From Delphinapterus leucas (taxonomy: Eukaryota > Chordata > Mammalia > Artiodactyla > Monodontidae): DNA of 64,000 nt. Within the stretch, counting starts at the first letter, position 1. Every line of letters begins with the position of its first letter. The notes beneath the pieces are model-generated. The model saw only the letters and a program-made list of their open reading frames with translations. It was not told the origin of the DNA and did no database searches. Positions 1-12,140 of the stretch are shown here, piece after piece. The translations under genes and the position numbers were made by a program. Location: NCBI RefSeq assembly GCF_002288925.2, contig NW_022098044.1:7919936-7983935 (forward strand), written 5' to 3'.

Positions 1-309
1 TCAAAGGTAGCTGGCAGAGGGGCCATACCAAAATGAGCCTGTATATAGGATTATGGCCCCAGCTCCCACAATTAGTTCTTTAGGATGCTGGATGAATGAA
101 GTTGCGATTTAAAAAAAACTATGATCAAGAGTGATATTTTAAAGTATTTAACAATTGCTAAGGCACAGGTACCAACCAATAAAACAGATGGCAGCCGTAA
201 CTATTGATCAGCCAGGTAGGTAGGTATGGCTGGTAGGTACTTGCTTAACTAATCCCAGATCCATTCCTGACAATCTTAGAGACAGATTTCTAGGGTACGC
301 AAGCAAATA
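1..309. other. No recognisable feature
   Basis: AT-leaning non-coding sequence. I see no exon-like open frame with splice sites and no repeat family I can name. It is inferred to lie in ADAMTSL3 intron 2. Confidence 0.4.
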
Positions 310-690
310 ATCAGGGAACCTGTGGTAGCCATTAGCGCTGTTCACTAAATGTTTCCAGTTCTCCTCTTGGGTTCATGGTAGGAGTGCATGTTCCCAACCC
401 TTTGAAGTTAGGTGTGGCCATGTCACTTGCTTTGGCTAACAAAGCAACAAATGGCTAACAAAATGTGAGTGTCACTTCTATACAGAACCTTTAAAGAACC
501 AATGCTCAGCTTGCCACATTTTCTATTTTCCTCTGAAATGGTAACCAGCAATGTTTCAGATGGCAACAGCACTGAGGAGAAACGTGACAGATATACAAAT
601 GAGTGAGAAAAAGCCCTTTGTGTATCATGCCACTGAGAGTTTTTCTGAAGGTTACTGCAGCATGATCTAGCCTATCCTGACTGACACATC
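310..690 (+). repeat. MLT1-type (ERVL-MaLR) LTR fragment
   Basis: The stretch follows the general pattern of old MaLR LTRs. It has a 'gtggccatgtcacttgctttgg' type segment (written here as a pattern, interrupted in this copy), then 'ccagcaatgtttcagatgg', and finally 'ccactgagag...ctgcagcatgatctagcctatcctgactgacaca', the usual MLT1 3' end. It is degenerate with no open frame. The subfamily cannot be set by eye. Confidence 0.55.
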
Positions 691-776
691 ACTAGTTTTG
701 GGAATAATGCAAAAGGCAATAGGGCCATTGCAAACACTCATTCAAGGACAAGTGAACAGATTAAAACTAACTTGGA

Positions 777-1073
777 GGGAATTCCCTAGTGGCGCAGTAG
801 TTAAGAATCCACCTGCCAACGCAGGGGACACGGGTTTGATCCCTGGTCCGGGAAGATCCCACATGCCACGGAGGAACTAAGCCCATGCGCCACAACTACT
901 GAGCCTGTGCTCTAGAGCCTGCAATGCCTAGAGCCTGTGCTCCACAACAAGAGAAGCCACTGCAATGAGAAGCCCACACACCACAACAAAGAGTAGCCCT
1001 CACTCGCCACAGCTACAGAAAGCCTGTATGCAGCAACAAAGACCCAATGTGGCCAAAAATAAGTAAATAAATA
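777..1073 (+). repeat. CHR-type tRNA-derived SINE, long variant
   Basis: It starts with the SINE head 'attccctagtggcgcagt' and carries the B-box-like part 'gggtttgatccctgg'. Internal near-repeats of 'cacaactactgagcctgtgc' and 'agaagccactgcaatgag' follow, then an A-rich tail. It is flanked by a 13-bp target duplication, 'aaactaacttgga' at 764-776 and 'aaaccaacttgga' at 1074-1086 (one mismatch). This proves an L1-mobilised insertion. The open frame at 698-880 is only SINE sequence. Confidence 0.93.
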
Positions 1074-1123
1074 AAACCAACTTGGAAACTACAAGCATCT
1101 GCCCCATTAAAAAATAATACCAG

Positions 1124-1325
1124 GGGCTTCCCTGGTGGCGCAGTGGTTGAGAGTCCGCCTGCCGATGCAGGGGACACAGGTTCGTGCCCCGGTCCGGGAA
1201 GATCCCACATACTGCGGAGCGGCTGGGCCCGTGAGCCATGGCCGCTGAGCCTGCGCGTCCTCTTCCTGCAACGGGAGAGGCCACAGCAGTGAGAGGCCCG
1301 CATACCGCAAAAAATAAAATAAAAT
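1124..1325 (+). repeat. CHR-type SINE (cetacean subfamily)
   Basis: This is the typical whale form: 'gggcttccctggtggcgcag' head, 'ggttcgtgccccggtccggg' B-box region and 'gcggagcggctgggcccgtg' body, ending in (AAAAT)n. The target duplication 'aaaataataccag' lies at 1111-1123 and again at 1326-1338. Three open frames on the other strand (1000-1448) are shadows of it. Confidence 0.95.
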
Positions 1326-1399
1326 AAAATAATACCAGAACATGCAAGAGATAATTTTTTGGAAACAAAGTTTTACTCTACTTTTACTCTGCTCTCTAA

Positions 1400-2212
1400 A
1401 TTTTAGATAGCATTTGTTGTGAACACTTAAGGAAATTAAAGTAAACATGAACTTTGAGAAACAAGATATAAAAGATGAGTTGATAACTCAACAGTTTTAA
1501 ATGAAAAGGGAGCTGGCATAAGAAAACAATGTAAGGAAATAATGCATTAGAAGGAGTAAAGAGCAGAAATTACAGAAAATTAACTGCATGCAGTTTTTTA
1601 GCATAGTAAGATGAGAGATCAATAAAAGTGAAGAAAGAGCAAGGGAAACTATTTAATCTAAACAACAAAGAAAATACTATGAAAATAAAATTAACAGAGC
1701 ATCAAGGATCTATGGTATAGTAACAAAAGATATAAAATTTGTGTTATCAGAGTACAGAAAGGAGAAGAGAAATAGTATAGGGCTGAAAAATATATTTGAA
1801 GAAATAATGGCTAAAATTTGGGGAAAAGCACAAAACCAAAGATTCAAGAACCTGACTCCTTAAATAGAGTAACACCAAAGATATACACAAGACATACCAT
1901 AATCAAACATCTGAAATCTAAGGACAAATAATCTAAAAATAAACTAGAGAAAAACAATGTTATTACCTTTAGGGGAACAACAATTCAAAGACAGTGGACT
2001 TTTCATCTGAAACCATAGGGGCCAGAAGGAAGTAGCAGACATTTCAACGGCTGAAATAAAAGAACATTTGGACCAGAATTCTATACCCAGCAAAATTACC
2101 CTTTAGGAATAAAGGGGAAATACAGACATTCTCAGATGAAGGAAAACAGAATTTGTCACCAGAATACCTACCCTTAAAGAAAGGTTAAAAAAAGTGCTCT
2201 AAAAGGAAGGTA
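1400..2212 (+). mobile_element. Old L1M fragment, ORF1 region (left part of interrupted element)
   Basis: Degenerate A-rich sequence. Its last 250 bases have the wording of an L1 ORF1 C-terminal region ('aaccataggggccagaagg', 'gaccagaattctatacccag', 'agatgaaggaaaacagaatt'). The same element resumes after the young L1 at 9050, so the young L1 landed inside it. No usable reading frame remains. The left border is uncertain. Confidence 0.7.
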
Positions 2213-3752
2213 GGGGCAGAGTCAAGATGGCAGACTAGGAGGACGCGGAATTTGCGTCTCCGCACAACTAGGGCACCTACCAGGCACCAGTGGGGGGGCC
2301 ACAGACACCTAAGGGGACGGAAGGAACCCCCAGCGACCGGGTAGGATGTGGGGCATGGAGGGGAGTGAGGGAGGAGGAGAAGTGGCAGGATGGGACTGGC
2401 ACCCCTGAGGGGCGTCTGGGGGAGGGCAAGGGATCCCATGCCTGAAGGGAGAAATTGAGGGGACGACTGGGAGGCCAGAGGATCAAAAGGGAGTATGGCC
2501 AGGTTTCCCCTGCCCACTTGCGCCCCGCCCCCCCGGGAGGCTGCTGAGATCCCAGGCCTGATCCTCTGCCCACAAAGGCCCCCTTCAGCTATGCGGGTCC
2601 TGAGGGAGTGGGAGGGAGGGAAGGGGAAGCAAAAGTAAAGGCCGGACCTACGGGACTGGCTCCCCTGAGGGGCGGCTGGGGCAGGAGAGGAGTTCCTACA
2701 CCCAGAAGACCCACCCACCATTAGGGGTCCAGCAAGGATTGGGAAGACCTTGGGGGAGACCCGGAGAGGGTGCATGGAGGAATGGAAGGGAATGCGGCCA
2801 GTGCTTTCCCTGTCCACTTAGGCACCTGGTAGCCTGTTGGTCTCCTGGGCCTAATCCTCTGCCCTCGGAGCTTCCCTCCTGCTGTGCAGAGCCCAAGTCC
2901 CACCCCTACACCCGCACCCAGGGCCCTACCTTTACACTTGGAGACCCGTTCTGAGAACCCCTCCAACCCACTGGGCCTAAACCCCACCCACACACCCTCA
3001 CCCAGGGCCTTACCTCCAAACTCCAGAACTCCACACTCCAAAGGTCCCCCTTTGGACATGCTGCCTCTCCCCTTCCAGGCAGGTCCTAAGCAGAGGCCCC
3101 ACCCCATGCTTGAATGTTGTCCCGCCTAGGTCCTGCCCCCCAAGGCCTTTTCTGGCTGGAGGGTCCTGAGCCTAGGCCCCGCCCACACTCAAAGGTCACT
3201 CCCCCACCCCCACACCCCGCCTAGGTCTTGCCCCACCCTAAACCCCACCCCTGCCTAAGTTCCACCCCCGCCTAAACTCAGCACCCCATAGCCAAGGCTT
3301 TCTTTCTTTCTTTTTTCCTCTTTCAGATTGGGGTTCTGCCTTACTTTGTTGTTGACTCATTGTTGAGTCATTTATATTTTCATTTTTCCTAATATATGTT
3401 TTTCTTTCTAATTTTGTTTTTGATTCTTTGTTATTGTACTGCTCCTGTTTTTCTTTTTCTTTTTTTTTTTTTTTTTTGGCACGCCACGCAGCTTGTAGGA
3501 TCTTGGTTCCCAGGCCTGAGGTTAGGCCTGAGCTCCTGTGGCAGGAGCTCCAAGTCCAAACCACTGGACTAACAGAGAACCTCAGACCCCAGGGAATGTT
3601 AACTGGAGTGAGGCCTCCTAGAGGTCTTCATCTCGGCACCAAGACCTGGTTCTATCCAACTGTCTGCAAATTCCAGTGCTGGACGCCTCAGGCCAAACAA
3701 CTAGAAAGACAGGAATACAGCCCAACCCATTAAAAAAAAAAAAAAAGAAAGA
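2213..3752 (+). promoter_or_regulatory. L1 5' UTR / internal promoter region
   Basis: GC-rich, stop-poor sequence with recurrent C-rich words ('ccccgcctaggtc', 'cccacccctgcctaag'), typical of an L1 5' UTR that carries the internal promoter. It ends in a T-run, a SINE-like antisense segment (about 3455-3570) and an A-run just before ORF1. Open frames here (for example 2185-2817 minus and 2721-3107 minus) have no conserved content and reflect base composition. Confidence 0.75.
3455..3570 (-). repeat. SINE-like segment embedded in L1 5' UTR (antisense)
   Basis: Read on the minus strand this gives 'ccagtggtttggacttgg...ctgggaaccaagatcctac...gctgcgtggcgtgcc' followed by an A-run. That parallels the SINE at 43941-44077 ('ccagtggttaagact...ggggaactaagatcccacatgctgcgtggtgtggcc' then A-run). 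No target duplications are visible, as expected if it belongs to the L1 lineage's own 5' UTR and is not a fresh insertion. Confidence 0.55.
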
Positions 3753-4585
3753 AATGAAAAAACTAATGTTACAGACAAAGGAGCAAGATAAAAACCTACA
3801 AGACCAAATAAATGAAGACAAAACAGGCAACCTACCTGAAAAGAATTCAGAATAATGATAGTAAAGGTGATCCAAAATCTCGGAAACAGAATGGAGAAAA
3901 TACAAGAAAAGTTTAACAAGGATCTGGAAGAACTAAAGAGCAAACAAACAGTGATGAACCACACATTAACTAAATTAAAAATACTCTAGAAGGAATCAAT
4001 AGCAGAATAACTGAGGCAGAAGAACGAACAAGTGAGCTGGAAGATAGAATGGTGGAAATAACTGCCAGGGAGCAGAATAAAGAAGAAAGAATGAAAAGAC
4101 TTGAGGACAGTCTCAGAGACCTCTGGGACAACATTAAACACACCAACATTCAAACTGTAGGGGTCCCAGAAGAAGACGAGAAAAAGAAAGAGTCTGAGAA
4201 AATAATTGAAGAGATTATAGTCGAAAACTTCCCTAACATGGGAAAGGAAATTGTCAATCAAGTCCAGGAAGCGCAGAGAGTCCCATACAGGATAAACCCA
4301 ATGAGAAACACGCCAAGACACATAGTAATCAAACTATCCAAAATTAAATACAAAGAAAAAATCTTAAAAGCAGCAAGGGAAAAGCAACAAATAACATACA
4401 AGGGAATCCCCATAAGCTTAACAGCTGATCTTTCAGCAGAAACTCTGCAAGCCAGAAGGGAGTGGCAGGACATATTTAAACTGATGAAAGAGAAAAACCT
4501 ACAACCAAGATTAGTCTACCTGGCAAGGATCTCATTCAGATTTGATGGAGAAATCAAAAGCTTTACAGACAAGCAAAAGCTATGA
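3753..4585 (+). pseudogene. L1 ORF1 (RNA-binding nucleic-acid chaperone), degenerate
   Basis: L1 ORF1 protein normally forms trimers through an N-terminal coiled coil and binds L1 RNA with an RRM and a C-terminal domain. The likely start is the ATG at 3753, after an A-run. That frame stops within about 35 codons, and the coiled-coil part is spread over frames. The RRM and C-terminal part is open for 178 codons (4049-4585), with recognisable words such as 'LEDSLRDLWDNIKHTNIQ', 'PRHIVIKLSKIKYKEKILKA' and 'RREWQDIFKLMKEKN'. It is not functional. Confidence 0.88.
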
Positions 4586-4698
4586 GAATTCAGCACCACC
4601 AAACCAGCTTTACAACAAATGCTAAAGGAACTTCTCTAAGCAGGAAACACAAGAGAAGAAAAAAGACCCACAAAAACAAACCCAAATCAATTAAGAAA

Positions 4699-7600
4699 AT
4701 GGTAATAGGAACATACATATAGATAATCACCTTGAATGTAAATGGATTAAATGCTCCAACCAAAAGACACAGACTGGCTGAATTGGATAAAAAATAACAC
4801 ACTTATATACGCTGTCTACAAGAAACTCACTTCAGACTTAGGGACACATACAGACTGAAAGTGAGGAGATGGAAAAAGATACTCCATGCAAATGGAAACC
4901 ACAAGAAAGCTGGAATAGCAATACTCATATCAGATAAAATAGACTTTAAAATAAAGACGGTTACAAGAGATAAGGAAGGACACTACATAATGATCAAGGG
5001 ATCAATCCAAGAAGAAAACATAATAATTATAAGTGTTTATGCACCCAACACAGGAGCACCCCAATACATAAGGCAAATAACAGCATTTGCTGTTAGCAAA
5101 TGGAAAAATTGACAGTAACACAATAATACTGGGGGACTTTAACACCCCACTTACCCCAATAGACAGATCATCCAGACAGAAAATAAATAAGGAAACACAA
5201 GCTTTAAATGACAGAGTAGACCAGATAGACTTAATTGATAGACTTAATTGACATTCCTCCCAAAAGCGCAAGAATACACTTTCTTCTCAAGTGCACATGG
5301 AGCATTCTCCAGAATAGATCACATCTTGGGTCACAAAACGAGCCTTAGAAAATTTAAGAAAACTGAAATCATAACAAGCATCTTTTCCAACCACAACGTT
5401 ATGAGATTAGAAATCAATTACAGGAAAAAAAAAACAGTAAAAAACACAAACTCATGGAGGCTAAACAGTGTGCTGCTAAATAACCAAGAGATCACTGAAG
5501 AAATCAAAGAGGAAATAAAAAATACCTAGAAACAAATGACAATGAAAAGACAACAATGCAAAACCTATGGGGACGCAGCAAAAGCAGTTCTAAGAGGGAA
5601 GTTCATAGCAATTCAAGCTCACCTCAAGAAACAAGAAAAATCTCAAATAAACAATCTAACCTTACACCTAAAGCAACTAGAAAAAGGAGAACAAAGAAAA
5701 CCCAAAGTTAGTAGAAGGAAAGAACTCATAAATATCAGAACAGAAATAAATGAAATAGAAACAAAGGAAACAATAGCAAAGATCAATAAAACTAAAAGCT
5801 GGTTCTTTGAGAAGATAAACAAAACTGATAAACCTTTAGTCAGACTTATCAAGAAAACAAGGGAGAGGACTCAAATCAATAAAATGAGAAATGAAAAAGG
5901 AGAGATTACAACTGACACCAGAGAAATACAAATGATCATAAGAGACTACTACAGCAACTATATGCCAATAAAATGGACAAGCTGGAAGAAATGCACAAAT
6001 TCTTGGAAAGGTACAACCTTCCAAGATTGAACCAGGAAGAATTAGAAAATATAAACAGACCAAACACAGGTAAGGAAATTGAAACTGTAATTAAAAATCT
6101 TCCAACAAACAAAAGTCCAGGACCAGATGGCTTCACAGGTGAATTCTATCAAATAATTAGAGAAGAGCTAACATCCATTCCTCTCAAACTCTTCCAAAAA
6201 ACTGTAGAGGGAGGAACACTCCCAAACTCATTCTACGAGGCCACCATCACCCTGATACCAAAACCAGACAAAGATATCACAAAAAAAGAAAATTACAGAC
6301 CAATATCACTGATGAATATAGACGTAAAAATCCTCAACAAAATACTAGCAAACAGAATCCAACAACACATTAACAGGATCATACACCATGATCAAATAGG
6401 ATTTATCCCAGGGATGCAAGAATTCTTCAATATATGCAAAACAATCAATGTGTACACCGTATTAACAAATTAAAGAATAAAAACCATATGATCATCTCAA
6501 TAGATGCAGAAAAAGCTTTTGACAAAATTTAACACCCATTTATGATAAAAACTCTCCAGAAAGTGGGCATAGATGGAACCTACCTCAACATAATAAAAGC
6601 CATATATGACAAACCTACAGCAAACATCATTCACAATGGTGAAAAACTGAAAGCATTTCCTCTAAGATCAGGAACAAGACAAGGATGTCCACTCTCACCA
6701 CCATTATTCAACGTAGTTTTGGAAGTCCTAGCCATGGCAATCACAGAAGAAAAAGAAATAAAAGGAATAAAAATTGGAAAAGAAGACGTAAAACAGTCAC
6801 TGTTTGCAGATGACATGATATTATACATAGAGAATCCTAAAGATGCCAACAGAAAACTGCTAGAACTAATCAATGAATTTGGTGAGGTTGCAGGATACAA
6901 AATTAATGCACAAAAATCTCTTGTATTCCTATACACTAACAACAAAAGATCAGAAAGAGAAACTAAGGAAACAATCCCATCAAACATCGCAACAAAAAGA
7001 ATAAAATACCTGGGAATAAACCTACCGAAGGAGGCAAAAGACCTGTACTCAGAAAACTATAAAACACTGATGTAAGAAATCAGAGACAACATAAACAGAT
7101 GGAGAGATATACCATGCTCCTGGATTGGAAGAATCAATACTTTGAAAATGACTATACTACCCAAAGCAATCTACAAGTTCAATGAAATCTCTAACAAATT
7201 ACCAATGGCATTTTTCACAGAACTAGAACAAAAAATTTTACAATTTGTATGGAAACACAAAAGACCCCGAATAGCCAAAGCAATCTTAAGAAAGAAAAAC
7301 GGAGCTGAAGGAATCAGGTTTCCTGACCTCAGACTATACTACACAGCTACAGTAATCAAGACAGTATGGTACTGGCACAAAAACAGAAAGATAGATCAAT
7401 GGAACAGGATAGAAAGCCCAGAGATAAACGCACGCACATATGGTCACCTTATCTTTGACAAAGGAGGCAAGAATATACAGTGGAGAAAACACAGCCTCTT
7501 GGTGTTGGGAAAACTGGACAGCTACATGTAAAAGCATGAAATGAGAACACTTCCTAACACCATACAGAACAATAAACTCAAAATGGATTAAAGATCTAAA

Positions 7601-8400
7601 TGTAAGGCCAGACACTATAAAACTCTCAGAGGAAAACATAGGCAGAACACTCTATGACGTAAATCACAGCAAGATCCCTTTTTGACCCGCCTCCTAGAGT
7701 AAGGGAAATAAAAACAAAAATAAACAAATGGGACCTAATGAAACTTAAAAGCTTTTGCACAGCAAAGGAAACCATAAACAAGGTGAAAAGACAACCCCCA
7801 GAATGGGAGAAAATATTTGCAAACGAGGAAACTGACAAAGGATTAATCTCCAAAATATACAAGCAGCTCATGCAGCTCAGTATCAAAAAAACAAACAACC
7901 CAATCCAAAAATGGGCAGAAGACCTAAATAGACACTTCTCCAAAGAAGACATACAGATGGCCAACAAACACATGAAAAGATGCTCAACATGTCTAATCAT
8001 TAGAAAAATGCAAATCAAAACCACAGTGAGGTATCATGTCACACCAGTCAGAATGGCCATCATCAAAAAATCTACAAACAGTAAATGCTGGAGATGGTGT
8101 GGAGAAAAGGGAACTCTCCTGCACTGTTGGTGGGAACGTAAACTGATACAGCCACTATGGAGAACAGTATGGAGGTTCCTTAAAAAACTACAAATAGAAC
8201 TACCATACGACCCAGCAATCCCACTACTGGGCACATACCCTGAGAAAACCATAATTCAAAAAGAGTCATGTACCACAATGTTCATTGCAGCTCTATTTAC
8301 AATAGCCAGGACATGGAAGCAACCTAAATGTCCATCAACAGATGGATGGATAAAGAAGATGTGGCACATATATACAATGGAATATTACTCAGCCATATAA
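4699..8400 (+). pseudogene. L1 ORF2 (endonuclease / reverse transcriptase), degenerate
   Basis: ORF2 encodes an APE-like endonuclease, a reverse transcriptase and a Cys-rich C-terminus. Here the frame begins at a probable ATG at 4699 that hits a stop after seven codons, and it is then split into about nine open blocks. The RT region is clear: '[15 protein letters not shown]' near 6110, '[12 protein letters not shown]' near 6680, and the catalytic 'FADDMILY' near 6805. The Cys-rich end reads '[16 protein letters not shown]' near 8090-8140. One frameshift lies at a small tandem repeat of 'gatagacttaatt' (about 5226-5252). Stops and shifts throughout make it inactive. Confidence 0.93.
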
Positions 8401-8572
8401 AGGAACGAAATTGAGTTATTTATAGTGAGGTGGATGGACTTAGAATCTGTCACACAGAGTGAAGCAAGTCAGAAAGAGAAAAACAAATCCTGTATGCTAA
8501 TGCATATATATGGAATTTTGAAAAGCAGTACCGATGAACCTAGTGGCAGGGAGGAATAAAGATGCAGACTTA

Positions 8573-8718
8573 CAATATTATGACATAGTATGAGTGTGTT
8601 TCATGTTTGGTAATTGCAATCATTGTTGCTTTTGTTGTGGTCATCCATTTACAATGTTTGGTGTCAGTTTATTTATCCCTTGTAAAAATAAAATACAGTG
8701 TGTGTGTGTGAAAAAAAA
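8573..8718 (+). mobile_element. Short polyadenylated retro-insertion of unknown mRNA 3' end inside the L1 3' UTR
   Basis: 146 bp not belonging to L1, flanked by a perfect 15-bp duplication of L1 sequence ('aaagatgcagactta' at 8558-8572 and 8719-8733). It contains AATAAA ('gtaaaaataaaatacag'), a (TG)n stretch and a terminal A-run. These are hallmarks of a 5'-truncated processed transcript inserted by L1 machinery. I do not recognise the source transcript. The body resembles an AT-rich 3' UTR. Confidence 0.85.
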
Positions 8719-11630
8719 AAAGATGCAGACTTAGAGAATGGACTTGAGGGCACAGGGGGGAAAGGGGAAACTGGGATGAAGTGAGAGAGTAGCACTGACA
8801 TATATACACTAACAAATGTAAAATGGATGGCTAGTGAGAAGTGGCTGCATAGCACAGGGAGATCAGTTTGGTGCTTTGTGATGACCTAGAGGGATGGGAT
8901 AAGGAGGGTGGGAGGGAGGCTCAAGAGGGAAGGGATATGGGGATATGTATATACATATACCTGATGCACTTTGTTGTACAGCAGAAACTGACACAACATT
9001 GTAAAGCATTTATACTCCAATAAAGATGTGAAAAAAAAAAAAGAAGGTAAGTGATAACGGAAACCTGGAACTTCAAGAAGGAAGAAATCACAGTGTGATG
9101 GGTGAAAATAGGGTAAAGATAATAGAATATCCTTCTCTTCATGAGCTTTTTAAAAAAATATGTTTGAAAGTTGAAACAAAAAGTATATCATCTGATGTGG
9201 TGCTCAATGTATGAAGAGAACATATTTAAGGCAATTACCATATTAAAAACAGGCAAAGGTAAAACCTAAATGGAGGTAAAGTTTCTACACTTCACTCAAA
9301 GTGTCTGTGATAAGATAACACAACCATGAGAGGGTGGGGGAAAGAGAGAGAGTCAAAACCTCTACAGATAAATCAACATGTAATTCTAAAAAAAATGTTC
9401 AAGAAACCCACAGGAAGGCAATAAAAAGGAAACAGAGGAATAAGAGACAGAGAAAACAAACAATAAAATAGCAGACTAAAACCCTACAAATATAACATAT
9501 AGTTATAACAACAATACCATGTAATTATATAGCATATAATTAAAATACAGCAATAGTCACTTCCAGTGCAAATGGTTGAAATACACCAAATACACCATAT
9601 ATCAGATAGAAACTGGCAGAATGGATTAAAAAAAAAAGATACACAACTCAATGATGTGCTCTCTATAAGAAATCACTTCAGGTATAATTACATAGACGGG
9701 TTGAAAGTAAAAGAATATTAAAGTAAAAGAAAAATATATTATGCTAATAGCATATTTAATAGTAATTTCTTAAAAGGAGTGGCTACATTAAAGCTGATAA
9801 AGTAAACTTCAGAGCATAGAAAATTCCCAGGGACATAGAGAAACATTCCACCAAAAAAAATAGGAATACTAAATGTGTATGCACCGAACAACAGAGCTCC
9901 AAAATACTTAAAGCAAAAAGTGATAAAACTGAAAGGAAATATAGATAAATTCACACTTATAGTTGGAGATATCAATACCACTCTCTCAGCAACCGATTGA
10001 TAACTAGATAGAAAATCAGCAAAGCTATAAAAGAATTAAACAACATTGTCAGCCAACAAAATCTATTTGACATTTAAAGAACACTCTACCCAACAATAAC
10101 AGAATACACATTCTTTTCAAGTGCCCATGGAACATTCACTAAAATAGACCATATTTTTGGACATAAAACAAACCTCAACAAATTTAAAAGAACTGGAATC
10201 ATACATTGTGTTCTCTGACCATAGTGGAATCAAACTAGAAATCAGTAACAAAAAGGTAACAGGAAATTCTTCAAATAGAAACTAAATAACATATTTCTAA
10301 ATAATTCATGGGTCAGAGAGAACTGCTCAAAGGAAGCAAAAAAATTCAAAGAAATGAATTAAATTAAAACAAATCAAATTTTGTGGAATACGGCAAAACA
10401 AGTTACAGAAAGAAAAATTTATAGCACTAAATGCTTAAATTAGAAAAAAGATCTCAAATTGATGATCTAATTCCACCCCAAGAAAATAGAAAACAGAGGA
10501 AAAATAAAAAACAAAGCAACCAGAAGAAAGAAAATAATGAAGAGCAGAAATCACTGAAACAGAAAACAGAAAAACAGTAGAGGAGATCAATGAAAAGAAA
10601 AACCTGATAATTTGAAAAGATCAACAAAATGTGTCAACAAAAAAAAAAATTGACAAAGAAATAAAGCAAGACTGACGAAGAATAAAGAGAGATGATACAA
10701 ACTACCAATATCAGGAATGAAACAGGATATCATTATAGAGCCTGCAGTCATTAAAGGATAACTAGGGAATACAACAAACCACTCTACATGCATAAATTCA
10801 ACAATTTAGATGAAATAGGCCAATTCCTTGAAAAACAGAAACTACCAAAATTCACCCAACATAAAAAAGATAATCTAAATAGTGCTATAACTATTAAGGA
10901 AATTGAGTTCATAGTTTAAAGCCTGTCAAATAAGAAAGCTCCAGGATCACACGGTTTCTTTCACTGGAGAATTCTACCACACGTTTAAAGAATTAACACC
11001 AATTCTACACAATCTGTTCCAGAAAACAGAAGAGGAGGAAACACTCTGCAACTCATTTTATGAACACAGTATTACCTGGATGTCAAAATCAGACAAAGAC
11101 AGTACAAAAAAATAAAACTGCAGGTGAATAACTCTCATGAATTTAGATGCAAAAATCCTCAAAACAAAATATTAACAAGATAAAATTCAGCAATATAAAA
11201 AAGAATGATACATCATGACTTAGTGTGGTTTATTCTAGGAATGCAAAGCTGTTTTATTATTTGAAAGTCAATCAGTAGAATATACCAAATCAGGAGGTTA
11301 AAGAAGTCACAAGATCTTATCAACTGACAAAGAAAAAAGCATCTGACAAAATTAAACACTTATTCATGATAAAAATTCTTAGCAAACCAGGAACAGAGAA
11401 GAACTTCCTCAACTTAATAAAGAACAATGATCTACAGGCAATGTCATACTTAATGATGAAAGGCTAAATGTTTTCTCCCAGAGATCAGGAATAAGGTGGG
11501 ATGCCCACTCTCACCACTCTTATTCACAGAACTAGAAGTGACAGCCAGCACAATAAGGTAAGAAAAGAAAACAAAGGCACACAGATTGAAAAGAAATAAA
11601 CTGTCCTTATTTATAAATGACATCATTGTC

Positions 11631-12140
11631 TGTTTAATCACCTCCTATTCACCTTATTCATGAGGGAGGGATTCCCACCCTATGGTTATAGGAGCGGCCA
11701 AATACACAACATATGACACTGGACAGATGAGACAGACAACAGTCTGTTAATCACATACACTCACAGCCCAAGGGAAGAGCATACCGCATGCCATACAGGG
11801 CCCCATAGCAGTTCACTCAGGACAGAATAAACAAGCAGGAACAAGGGAGACAGGCTTTGTAGTATCAAGAGAGTGAGGTGGCCTCTGGTTCTCTCAGGAG
11901 GATGTGGTTGGCTTGTTTGAACAATTCCACAGGCTGCAGGGAACTGAAACTCACTACTCAGTTATAACTAGGAACTCTGCCTGGACCCCTACATAAGGAA
12001 GGTTGTTTGTCTAGGAGACCATATCCACGGGAGCAGAGTGGGGAGGGGAACTGGCAGATATGCATTCAAGGCCACCCTGGGTTCGCCAGATATCAAGGCA
12101 GCACAAAATACTGGGCCTTAATTTTAGGCCTTACACCACA
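11631..12140. mobile_element. Probable solo LTR (endogenous retrovirus-like) inside L1M
   Basis: The L1M text breaks at 'catcattgtc' and resumes at 'ctgtctgcatagaaaatccc', leaving 510 foreign bases between. The insert begins TG ('tgtttaatcacc') and ends CA ('cttacaccaca'). The flanks give a 5-bp target duplication with one mismatch (ttgtc / ctgtc). An AATAAA lies in the middle ('cagaataaacaagc'). Length, TG...CA ends and a short duplication fit a solo LTR. There is no coding content and the family is unrecognised. Confidence 0.55.

Larger units (their letters stand above)
2213..9037 (+). mobile_element. Full-length, inactive cetartiodactyl L1 (LINE-1)
   Basis: A complete L1: 5' UTR from 'ggggcagagtcaagatgg', a decayed ORF1 (3753-4585), a decayed ORF2 (4699-8400), and a 3' UTR ending in 'caataaagatgtg' plus poly(A). 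Near-perfect target duplications flank it, 'aaaaggaaggta' at 2201-2212 and 'aaaaagaaggta' at 9038-9049. Both reading frames are broken many times, so it cannot move itself. Its 3' UTR holds a later 146-bp insertion (8573-8718), which accounts for part of the 6.8 kb length. Confidence 0.93.

Noticed and set aside
1000..1448. Three minus-strand frames that look like proteins ('HCCGLSRC...', 'SRAQPLR...')
   Set aside because: They are reverse translations of the CHR SINE and recur at 14754-15116, where another copy lies.
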